NCBI GenBank assembly: GCA_039793685.1
Contig: JBDRAL010000086.1
Location: 258,360 to 322,359 of the forward strand
Direction of reading: 5' to 3'
Source: JAAFHI01 sp039793685
Lineage (GTDB): Bacteria; Acidobacteriota; Blastocatellia; Chloracidobacteriales; Chloracidobacteriaceae
Length of the DNA stretch: 64,000 nucleotides
Shown here one piece after another: positions 57,501 to 64,000 of this stretch. Below the pieces are notes generated by a model. That model made no database searches. It had not been told where the DNA came from and saw only the letters and a list, made by a program, of their open reading frames with translations. The position numbers were made by a program, and so were the translations under genes. Numbering within the stretch: position 1 is the stretch's first letter; the number at the start of each line of letters is the position of its first letter.

Positions 57501-60149
57501 GGCCAGCGCCTGGGGATCGGTCATTTCGGGAAGATCGGCCAGGTTCAGCACGTCGCCCGCATGAAGCCGCCCCCCGATGGCCGCCTGGGTCTCGGCGAAA
57601 GCCTGTTTGAATTCCTCGGGCGTCGGTTTCGCGTTGAGCGGCTGTCCAAGCTCGCGAAGGGCCTCCAGACCGGTCGCCACCGCCTCCTGGAACCGGTACT
57701 TCATAAACTCATGACGCAGGCGGGTTTCCCGAACCCGGGCCGAGTCGAGAACGGTTTTGGCCCGGGCCAGTACCGTTTCCGAAAAGGCATCCATGGCCGC
57801 CTCATCCCCCGAGGCAAAGGCCGCCTCGACCGCCTCGACGTGAAGGTTCAACGAAAAGGCGTAATGACTTTTCCAGGGATTCGATGAAACGCCGGACAGA
57901 AGCTGAATCCCCCGCCGGAAATAATTCATCGCCTGCTCGAAAGCCGCCGCCCGACGCGCGGCAACTCCGGCCTTCAGGTTCAAACCTGCCAGTTCTTCGA
58001 ATTCCCGGGGCGTTGAAAGAACCGACCGACCGAGGTTGAGGTGATCCACCGCTTCAAAGGTGAAGGTTTCGTCCGCCGCCAGAAACCGGCCGATCCGATG
58101 GTGTATCGCGGGACGTTCCGTTTCGGGAATCAGCGCATAGGTCGCCTGTTGAACCCGGTCATGGACAAAGGCGAAATCGGCTTCGCCGGTCCTTCCGAGG
58201 ACGAAATCACCCGCCACCGCCTCGGACAGTCGCTCGATCACCTCGGATTCGGCGATTTCCAGTATCCCGGCCACCACCGACACCGAAAATCGCCGCCCGA
58301 GACAGGCCGCGACCGTAAGCGTGGCGAGCGTGGACGCCGGAAGGCGGGAAAGAATTTCCGTCAGCAGGTCCACGACATTTTCGGAGGGATTCGAATGACG
58401 AATTCCCTCCATGTCAATTCGCCACGTCCCGGATTCATCCGGCCGAATAAACCCTTCCGCAAAAAACCGGTTCAATAACTCGCCGACGAAAAAGGGATTT
58501 CCCCCGGTTTTCGCGAGCAGCAACTCGGCCAGCGCGGGCTGATCACCGCCGAGGACATCGCCGACATACTCCGCGACGGCCTCCCCGTCGAGCGGGGCGA
58601 GTTTCAATTCCGTCACCGGCATTTCCCGCCAACGAACGCCGTCCAGAAGAAGCCGAAACGAGTGGTCCGTCGCCACCTCGTTGTCGCGGTAAGCAAAAAC
58701 GAACAGAACGTGTCCGGCCTGCTCGTCGCCCATCAGGTCTGAAATCAACGAAAGCGAAGCGGCATCGGCCCATTGGAGGTCATCGAGAAAAATGACCAGG
58801 GGATGTTCGAACGCCGCGAAACAGGCCACAAACCGGCTGAACAGATGGCGCAACCGCCGCCCGGCTTCATGTGGAAGGAGATCCGCCACCGGGCCGGGGT
58901 CTCCCGTAATCAGTTTCAACTCCGGGATGAGCGGGGTGATGACGCCGACATTCTCTCCCAGCGCCGCCTCGATGACGGAACGCCAGCCGGCCAGATGCGA
59001 CTCACTCTCGGTCAGGAGGTCGCGAATCAGTCCCCGGAACGCCTGCGTCAGGGCGGCATAGGGGATGTTGCGCTGAAGCTGCTCGAATTTTCCGGAAGCA
59101 AAAAAACCCCGCCGCCGCGTGACCGAGGGAAATAACTCACCCACGAGCGACGTTTTTCCGATCCCTGAATACCCGGCCACGGTGACGATTTCCCGGGCGC
59201 CCCGACCGACCCGCTCGAAAGCTTCCTCCAGCGCCGTCATTTCTCGTTTCCGGCCGTACAAACGGTTCGGCGCCCGCAACCGTGAAACGCCATCCAGTTT
59301 CCCAATCGCAAAAACCGAAGCATCCCGGGACGCCAGCCGCCGGATCGATTCCTGAAGATCCGCCCGAATGCCGTCAGCGGACTGGTAGCGTTCGTCGGGA
59401 TTCTTGGCGAGGAGGCGGGCCAGAATGGCCGACACCATGTCCGGAATCCCGCTATTGAACTCGCGGGCATCCGGCGGGACGAGCGCGAGATGGCCGTACA
59501 CCAGATCGAAGGGATCGTCGAACTCGAACGGAGGACGCCCGGCGAGCCATTCGTAAAGCATCACCCCGAATGAATACAGGTCCGTCCGGCGATCAACGCA
59601 ACGGTTCAACCGCCCCGTCTGTTCCGGCGAGATGTACCGAAGCGTTCCGGCAATTCCGCCCGGATTGACGTAGACGGGTTGCTCCCTCGAAATCCGGGTG
59701 GCAATCCCGAAGTCGATGAGGCGGACCCCGCCGTCGGCGTTCACAATGATGTTGGAAGGATTGACGTCCTTGTGGATGACGTTCAGCCGGTGGATTTCGG
59801 CCAGCCGTTCGAGAACCAGAATCCCGGTTTCAAGGGACCGCCGAAGGTCCGGCGGTTTTTCACCGAAAGCCAGTTTCAACGAGCGCCCGCCCGTGTCTTC
59901 GAGAGCCAGAACAGGGCGGAATTCCATCCGCTGAAAATCGAGGACCCTGACCGCGCCGCGTCCGTCGAGCAGGCGGAGAATTTCGAACTCGCGCTGAAAT
60001 CCGGCGAAAACCGATGGTTCGGGACATTCCTCGACCGTGGTCTTGAGGACGACCGGGCGATCGTCCGCGCTGCGTCGGGCGCGGACCACCAGCGTGCGCG
60101 GACTCAGGCTCAGATTTTCGACCGGTTCATACCCGAACGGTTGAAACAT
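54555..60149 (-). CDS. Large signalling protein: kinase, AAA-type ATPase, helical repeats, GAF, second kinase
   Basis: This protein has 1864 residues. Residues 1-270 form a Hanks-type kinase (Lys36, HKDVNPSN with Asp128, DFG 146-148). Residues ~300-620 are a NACHT/AAA-like ATPase (Walker A GYSGIGKTS 326-334, Walker B LVIFLDDLQWAD 451-462). Residues ~640-1300 are helical repeats. A GAF domain (~1300-1480) and a coiled coil (~1480-1540) follow. A second kinase (~1545-1810) has glycine loop GEGGFG, HRDVKPDN and DFGIAK. N-terminal kinase/AAA/TPR/GAF proteins usually end in a histidine kinase or similar module, so the second Ser/Thr kinase is unusual. From the coiled coil on it is highly similar to the kinase at 7016-8776. 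It is cytosolic by lack of a signal or membrane helix. It converges on ribE, with 169 bp between the two stops. Confidence 0.9.
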   Translation of the reverse strand: MFQPFGYEPVENLSLSPRTLVVRARRSADDRPVVLKTTVEECPEPSVFAGFQREFEILRLLDGRGAVRVLDFQRMEFRPVLALEDTGGRSLKLAFGEKPPDLRRSLETGILVLERLAEIHRLNVIHKDVNPSNIIVNADGGVRLIDFGIATRISREQPVYVNPGGIAGTLRYISPEQTGRLNRCVDRRTDLYSFGVMLYEWLAGRPPFEFDDPFDLVYGHLALVPPDAREFNSGIPDMVSAILARLLAKNPDERYQSADGIRADLQESIRRLASRDASVFAIGKLDGVSRLRAPNRLYGRKREMTALEEAFERVGRGAREIVTVAGYSGIGKTSLVGELFPSVTRRRGFFASGKFEQLQRNIPYAALTQAFRGLIRDLLTESESHLAGWRSVIEAALGENVGVITPLIPELKLITGDPGPVADLLPHEAGRRLRHLFSRFVACFAAFEHPLVIFLDDLQWADAASLSLISDLMGDEQAGHVLFVFAYRDNEVATDHSFRLLLDGVRWREMPVTELKLAPLDGEAVAEYVGDVLGGDQPALAELLLAKTGGNPFFVGELLNRFFAEGFIRPDESGTWRIDMEGIRHSNPSENVVDLLTEILSRLPASTLATLTVAACLGRRFSVSVVAGILEIAESEVIERLSEAVAGDFVLGRTGEADFAFVHDRVQQATYALIPETERPAIHHRIGRFLAADETFTFEAVDHLNLGRSVLSTPREFEELAGLNLKAGVAARRAAAFEQAMNYFRRGIQLLSGVSSNPWKSHYAFSLNLHVEAVEAAFASGDEAAMDAFSETVLARAKTVLDSARVRETRLRHEFMKYRFQEAVATGLEALRELGQPLNAKPTPEEFKQAFAETQAAIGGRLHAGDVLNLADLPEMTDPQALAISRIFHRLALAAYLGAPQMMDVLNLTHIRLLLEKGNDALASSAYAGFGLLLISRFGEVDRSNRFGDLALRLAERPEARATLPRTILVVNRFLRVWKVPLAETLDQLLEGFQRGKETGEFEFAAVCLTDYIKTRLAIGIPLGLFNAEIELHEAALTALRHERQLAACRCLRQFGANLAGPSETPFRLDGIFADGPRIEAEARRFGDHGTLSVIGFLRLYLGVLFNRPEMIREGAGLVRENFRTMYSTSLEPRFLALESIGLLSIPAPEETIPEGVQVRVGENQTRLERWATDAPMNFAQLYWLVEAERARVVGNVGDAIDAFDRAIALSRENGFLNDEALANERAATFFLELGKPKLALPYARDARHGYVRWGAMAKAADIEARFGVRPNVVESPDSTETGSLKNTGTTGSDASVALDYAAVMRAAQSLSGEIVTENLLSAVLKTAVELAGAQRGALTLPDQRGEWRVEAQRDVLTGGDRTLHSEPISETAFLSRAIVNFVVRTGEAVLLEDAAQSRRFAADAYLETARPRAVWCFPVQRQGRTVAVLYLEHRTLTNVFTAARREALDIIAAQAAVSLENARLYGDLEVKVRERTDALSQANAELAKTVDQLEAARAETERKNAELDRKISELNLKHQELVVAHQQADRIFSALALALPGTVLDGKYRLEEKIGEGGFGIVFRATHLTLGRAIAVKVFKPRPGNDNAQAIERFKREGVSVARLSHPNIISVLDSGISAQGIAYLVMELLRGVSLAEEFRGGGLTTVRKSLERILPVCDALAEAHRHDVIHRDVKPDNVFLNLTPLGETVKVVDFGIAKMVSDDTGEELEQLTATNSLIGTPIYMSPERLSAKSYDGRSDVYSVGVMLYEMFAGRPPFEKSLSGLVGLMLSHMNDTPPRLVELNPLVPPELEALIDRTLEKSPDNRPSAAELAAMLRELLEGLPPAVADMPFDRRAPLEAFIPTVFSSEPDLVGLTRTPPENT

Positions 60150-60288
60150 GCGAGGCGAAAACGGGCGGAAGGAAAATTGTCGTCGATGGTGACGGAGTTT
60201 CCCGCTGTTTCACCCGAAGTTCAACTCGAATCCGCCCGAAAAACGGGAAAAGGAGCACGCTTCCAGCACGCAAGGTTCAAAAACAAGA

Positions 60289-60326
60289 AAACCGCCGGGA
60301 ACACGTCGTTCGCGGCGGTTTCTTTT
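60289..60326. terminator. Bidirectional intrinsic terminator
   Basis: AAACCGCCG (60289-60297) pairs with CGGCGGTTT (60313-60321). The plus side is followed by CTTTT and the minus side by TCTTGTTTTTG. It ends the NifU-like gene on the minus strand. Confidence 0.8.
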
Positions 60327-60344
60327 GGAGATCGTTTCAGGCGG

Positions 60345-60887
60345 TTAAACCGCGATCACCGTCACGTCAGGATTGAACTCCTCCCGCAAAATGCTCTGAA
60401 TGCCGTACAGCGTTCCCGAAATCGAACTCGGGCAGCTTCCGCAGGCGCCCTGATACCTGACGGCCAGCGTGTTGTCGTGAAAGCTCACCACTTCGAGGCC
60501 GCCGCCGTCGCCCGCGAGTCCGGGGCGGATACGGTCGTCGAGAATTTCATTGATCCGGTCGATTTCGAGGTTTTCGCCCTTCTGATACGCCGGGGCAGCC
60601 GGAGCGGAGGCGTTGACCGGCTCGGCGGCCCGGATCGGAATCGCCACCTGCCGGAGCAGTTCGTCCCACTCAACCGAATTGTCCTTCGAAATCGTCACGA
60701 AGCGGTCCATCATGAAAACGCTGGTGACATGCGGAATTGCGAAAAGCGCTTCAGCCAGAGGATTGATCGAGGCTTCCTGCAAATTCGAAAAACTGAGCGA
60801 CACGCCCGGCGCGGCAATGGGTTCCTTCAGAACAATCTTTCGCGCATTCGGATTCGGGGTGTATTCAATGTCGTGAATCTTCGGCAT
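60345..60887 (-). CDS. NifU/Nfu-type Fe-S scaffold protein
   Basis: The start MPKIHDIEYTPNPNARKIVL gives 180 residues; the longer ORF is not native. The N-terminal Nfu_N domain (about 1-85, TPNPNARKIVLKEPIAAPGV, then AIPHVTSVFMMDRFVTISKD) and the C-terminal NifU-like domain (about 105-180) with C149-G-S-C152 (VRYQGACGSCPSSISGTL) are both present. Nfu proteins carry and hand over a [4Fe-4S] cluster to apo-enzymes. BioB and the radical SAM enzyme in this window would be possible clients, but no direct link can be shown. It lies 195 bp upstream of the giant kinase gene on the same strand, but a terminator lies between them. Confidence 0.93.
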   Translation of the reverse strand: MPKIHDIEYTPNPNARKIVLKEPIAAPGVSLSFSNLQEASINPLAEALFAIPHVTSVFMMDRFVTISKDNSVEWDELLRQVAIPIRAAEPVNASAPAAPAYQKGENLEIDRINEILDDRIRPGLAGDGGGLEVVSFHDNTLAVRYQGACGSCPSSISGTLYGIQSILREEFNPDVTVIAV

Positions 60888-61174
60888 AACGGCTCCGTCG
60901 GGAGGTTGTCTGGGAACACCGACACCGCGGAGGAGGCGGCGTCGAATTCGCAATAATAAACGCCGCAACCCGTTTGTGTAGCCGAACTTCCGAAAACCAG
61001 ACAAAAAAATCTCGTTTTCCCGGCCGACCGGCCCTCCCCGGCCCCGGAAACGGTCGCCCACCAGCCGGAAAGCCTCAAAAAAACCGGTGCCGCTGAACAT
61101 TTTCCGTTTGAAGCCGTATAGCCGCGCAACCACGCAACCCATCCGGCAATTTTTTCTCTTTCGAGGAGAACTTT

Positions 61175-63856
61175 ATGAAACGCTTTTCGCGTCTCGTCGC
61201 CGTGGGCCTCGGTTTCGCGCTCGGAACCGTCGCCGCCGTGACGCCCGCCCTCGCGCAGGACAAAACCTCCGCGCCGCCTCCGATTATCGACCGCCAGCTT
61301 CTGTTTGACGCGCCCGAACTCTCCGGCGCGCAGATTTCCCCCGACGGAAAGTTCATCGCCTTTCTGAAACCGTTCAAGGGAACGCAGAACGTCTGGGTCA
61401 AACGGACCGAAGAAGCCTTCGACAAGGCCCGCCCCGTCACGGCGGACACCAGTCGGCCCATCCGGCAGTATTTCTGGAGTCGCGACGGCAAATTTCTCCT
61501 TTTCGCGCAGGACAAGGGCGGCGACGAGAATTTCAACATCTACGCCGTCAACCCGAACGACGCCGTCCCCGCCGGGCAGGAAGTGCCCCCCGCCCGCGAT
61601 CTCACCAACCTGAAGGGCGTTCAGGTTCAAATCATCGACGTGCCGGAATTTGACCCGAACCTGATGTTCATCGGGCTGAACGACCGCGACCAGTCGTGGC
61701 ATGACCTCTACAAACTCAACATCGCGACCGGGGAACGGACGCTCATCCGGAAAAACACCGACAAGATTTCGGGCTGGCAGTTCGATTTGAACGGAAACCT
61801 CCGGCTGGCCGTCCGCATCACCGACGCCGGCGACACGGAAATTCTTCGGGTTGACGCCGACGGGTTCAAGAAACTCTTTTCCTGCTCCGTTTTCGAGGAG
61901 GCCAACCCGGTTCGCTTCCACAAGGACGGAAAGCGTTTCTACCTGGTGACCAACCAGGGCGATTCCGACCTGACCCGGCTCGCGCTGCTCGATTCCGAAA
62001 CCGGCAAGGAAGAACCGGTCGAAAGCGATCCGCTCAAGCGGGTGGATTTCGGCGGACCGATTTTCTCGGAAATCAGCGACGACCTCGTCGCCACGACCTA
62101 CAACGACGACCGGACGCGCGTGTACTGGCGCGACAAGTCCTACGAGAGCGACTACAAGTTTCTCCAGCAGAAATTCCCCGGCAAGGACATCAGCCTCGGT
62201 TCGGGAACGAAGGACGAACAGACCTGGCTGCTTTCCCTGTCGAGCGACACGGAGCCGGGCGAGCGGTGGCTGTTCGAGCGGAAAACCAAAAAGCTGACGT
62301 TTCAGTATCGCACGCGGGAAAAACTCGTCCGCGAACACCTCGCCACGATGGAAGCGATTCGTTATCCGTCGTCCGACGGGCTTGAAATTCCGGCGTTTCT
62401 GACCCTTCCGAAGGGCGTTCAGGCGAAAAACCTGCCGCTGATCGTGTTTCCGCACGGCGGCCCGTGGGCGCGCGACGAGTGGGGCTTCGATCCGTACGCC
62501 CAGTTTCTCGCCAATCGCGGCTACGCGGTGCTCCAGCCCAATTTCCGTTCCTCCACCGGGTACGGGAAGAAATTTCTCAACGCGGGCAATAAAAAGTGGG
62601 GCGAGACGATGCAGGACGACCTCACCTGGGGCGTCAAGCATCTGGTTTCAAAGGGAATCGTCGATCCCAAGCGGGTCGGCATCATGGGCGGGAGCTACGG
62701 CGGTTACGCCACCCTTGCAGGTGTCGCCTTCACGCCCGATGTCTACGCCGCGGCGGTCGCCATCGTGGCCCCGTCGAACCTGATTACCCTGCTCGAATCC
62801 ATTCCGCCCTACTGGGAAGCCGGACGCATCATCTTCCACACCCGGATGGGCGACCCGAATACGGCGGAAGGCAAAGCCCAGCTTCAACGGCAGTCGCCGC
62901 TCAATTTCGCCGAAAAAATCAAAACCCCGCTGATGGTCGTGCAGGGCGCGAACGATCCCCGCGTCAACAAGCGCGAATCCGACCAGATCGTGGTCGCCCT
63001 GCGCGACCGCGGATTTCCGGTGGAGTACATCTGCGCGCCGGACGAAGGCCACGGATTCGCCCGGCCGGTGAACAACATGGCGATGCTCGCCGCCGCCGAG
63101 AAATTCCTCGCGAAGCACCTCAACGGACGATTTCAGGAAAACGCCACGCCGGACGTTTCAAAACGGCTCGGGGAAATCACGGTGGACGTGAAGTCGGTGA
63201 AGGTCGCCCAGCCCGCCACCGGCGCGATGCTGCCGACGCCGGAAACCGACCTTTCTCCGCTGACGTTGGGCTACACGGGGAAGCTGGAAGCGGGCGGACA
63301 ATCCTATCCGCTCGAAATCACCCTTGAAATCAAGGATTCGCCCGACGGGTGGGCCGTCAGCGAAAACGCGAAACTGCCCATCGGCGTCATTTCGGATCAG
63401 GTCACCCTGTCGAAAGGATCCCTGATTGCGCGAAATCGTTCGGTTCGCCAGGGCGCCATCACGGTGGACCTGACCTTTCAGGGGAACAAGGCCAACGGCC
63501 GGATGATGATGGGTTCGCAAAGTCGGCCCATCGAAGCCGAAACCGGAGGACCGATTTTCGCCGACGGGGCCGGTTCGTATGTCGTTCTCGGTCGCCTTCC
63601 CCTCGCCCCCGGGTACGCGGTGAACTTCCGCAACTTTGACCTTCAAACCCAGAAAGCTTCCGTCAGACAACTCAAAGTCGTTGGCGTGGAGTCGGTTACG
63701 GTCGCGGCCGGAACGTTTGAAACATTCCGGGTCGAAATCACGGATGAAAAGGGACCCCAAAAAACCGTCCTCTGGATTGCCAAGGAAGGCCGGAAACCCG
63801 TGAAGATTACCTCCGAAGGCGGTGGCCCGGTCATCACGGTTGAACTCTCGAAGTAA
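61175..63856 (+). CDS. Secreted S9-family peptidase with C-terminal extension
   Basis: This 893-residue protein starts MKRFSRLVAVGLGFALGTVA (signal peptide ending ALAQ), with GAGGAG upstream. A beta-propeller (~35-385) is followed by the prolyl-oligopeptidase-type hydrolase domain (~390-650). The catalytic triad is Ser507 (GGSYGGYA), Asp594 (GANDPRV) and His626 (DEGHGFAR). A further ~230 residues (VSKRLGEITVDVKSVKVAQP, and so on) form an extra beta-rich C-terminal domain, which is not standard for S9 enzymes. It acts on peptides in the periplasm or outside. It ends directly before the heptamer array. Confidence 0.93.
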   Translation: MKRFSRLVAVGLGFALGTVAAVTPALAQDKTSAPPPIIDRQLLFDAPELSGAQISPDGKFIAFLKPFKGTQNVWVKRTEEAFDKARPVTADTSRPIRQYFWSRDGKFLLFAQDKGGDENFNIYAVNPNDAVPAGQEVPPARDLTNLKGVQVQIIDVPEFDPNLMFIGLNDRDQSWHDLYKLNIATGERTLIRKNTDKISGWQFDLNGNLRLAVRITDAGDTEILRVDADGFKKLFSCSVFEEANPVRFHKDGKRFYLVTNQGDSDLTRLALLDSETGKEEPVESDPLKRVDFGGPIFSEISDDLVATTYNDDRTRVYWRDKSYESDYKFLQQKFPGKDISLGSGTKDEQTWLLSLSSDTEPGERWLFERKTKKLTFQYRTREKLVREHLATMEAIRYPSSDGLEIPAFLTLPKGVQAKNLPLIVFPHGGPWARDEWGFDPYAQFLANRGYAVLQPNFRSSTGYGKKFLNAGNKKWGETMQDDLTWGVKHLVSKGIVDPKRVGIMGGSYGGYATLAGVAFTPDVYAAAVAIVAPSNLITLLESIPPYWEAGRIIFHTRMGDPNTAEGKAQLQRQSPLNFAEKIKTPLMVVQGANDPRVNKRESDQIVVALRDRGFPVEYICAPDEGHGFARPVNNMAMLAAAEKFLAKHLNGRFQENATPDVSKRLGEITVDVKSVKVAQPATGAMLPTPETDLSPLTLGYTGKLEAGGQSYPLEITLEIKDSPDGWAVSENAKLPIGVISDQVTLSKGSLIARNRSVRQGAITVDLTFQGNKANGRMMMGSQSRPIEAETGGPIFADGAGSYVVLGRLPLAPGYAVNFRNFDLQTQKASVRQLKVVGVESVTVAAGTFETFRVEITDEKGPQKTVLWIAKEGRKPVKITSEGGGPVITVELSK

Positions 63857-64000
63857 GGAGTCGGGAGTCGGGAGTCGGGAGTCGGGAGTCGGGAGTCGGG
63901 AGTCGGGAGTCGGGAGTCGGGAGTCGTGAGTCGGGAGTCGGGAGTCGGGAGTCGGGAGTCGGGAGTCGGGAGTCGGGAGTCGGGAGTCGGGAGTCGGGAG
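63857..64000 (+). repeat. Long heptamer array (GGGAGTC units), runs off the window
   Basis: About 20 consecutive 7-bp units GGAGTCG start directly after the peptidase stop codon. All are identical except one base (T for G at 63927). The core GAGTC is that of the array at 21997. The window ends inside the array, so the total length and any inverted partner arm are unknown. Confidence 0.95.

Noticed and set aside
60888..61142. Longer start for the NifU-type protein
   Set aside because: Added residues are unlike Nfu_N and lie in the divergent promoter spacer.
63857..64000. CRISPR-like array
   Set aside because: Repeats are 7 bp and contiguous with no spacers; no cas genes.
1..64000. tRNA or rRNA genes
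   Set aside because: No cloverleaf or conserved rRNA sequence was recognised by reading; a covariance search would settle it.

Overview
The window is GC-rich, gene-dense bacterial DNA that looks like Acidobacteriota, most likely class Blastocatellia (subdivision 4). The placement rests on gene content, not on a marker gene. It has a VWFA-related secreted protein of the acidobacterial type, a DUF1800/DUF1501 pair, two large Ser/Thr kinases, a giant secreted TPR protein, a secreted S9 peptidase, and a radical SAM enzyme resembling the tetraether/membrane-spanning lipid synthases. No rRNA, tRNA, CRISPR array, insertion sequence or phage gene was recognised. Most genes read as chromosomal housekeeping or envelope genes.

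Layout. 1-5 kb: start of a secreted protein, a GntR regulator, a photolyase-like FAD domain, an orphan macro domain, an RqcH/NFACT protein and a small membrane protein. 5-12.5 kb (minus strand): bioF and bioB separated by a small secreted protein and a membrane-anchored Ser/Thr kinase, then three proteins of unknown function. 12.7-22 kb (plus): a 2550-residue TPR protein and a VWA protein. 22-26 kb (minus): DUF4139 protein, BON protein, nitroreductase. 26-36.3 kb (plus): a methyltransferase-Nudix pair, DUF1800-DUF1501 pair, two small secreted proteins, the candidate membrane-spanning lipid synthase and glnA. 36.4-41 kb (minus): a two-gene outer-membrane unit and a helical secreted protein. 41-43.4 kb (plus): secreted lipase-like hydrolase plus partner. 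43.5-51.4 kb (minus): papain-like protease with an adjacent chagasin-type inhibitor, DinB and WYL regulator, serine hydrolase, class II aldolase, Uma2 nuclease, methylmalonyl-CoA mutase large subunit. 51.6-64 kb: GGDEF protein, riboflavin synthase, a 1864-residue double-kinase/AAA/GAF protein, NifU-type protein and a secreted S9 peptidase.

The most interesting items are these: (i) the radical SAM enzyme at 32686-34746, a candidate for iso-diabolic (membrane-spanning) lipid synthesis; (ii) intergenic arrays with a 7-bp period at six places, built from a 5-nt core plus 2 variable bases and often arranged as two inverted arms; (iii) a roughly 30-bp near-palindromic repeat present three times, each copy upstream of a gene and in the same orientation as it; (iv) a C1 protease with a chagasin-like inhibitor in one transcription unit; (v) a protein carrying a kinase domain at each end, the C-terminal one sharing a coiled-coil-kinase cassette with a second kinase 46 kb away; (vi) a cluster of TTGACG motifs and a perfect 14-bp hairpin in front of the lipase operon.

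Starts were moved inward from the longest ORF wherever a signal peptide, a Shine-Dalgarno sequence or family length pointed to a later codon. All functional assignments come from reading motifs; no database search was run.
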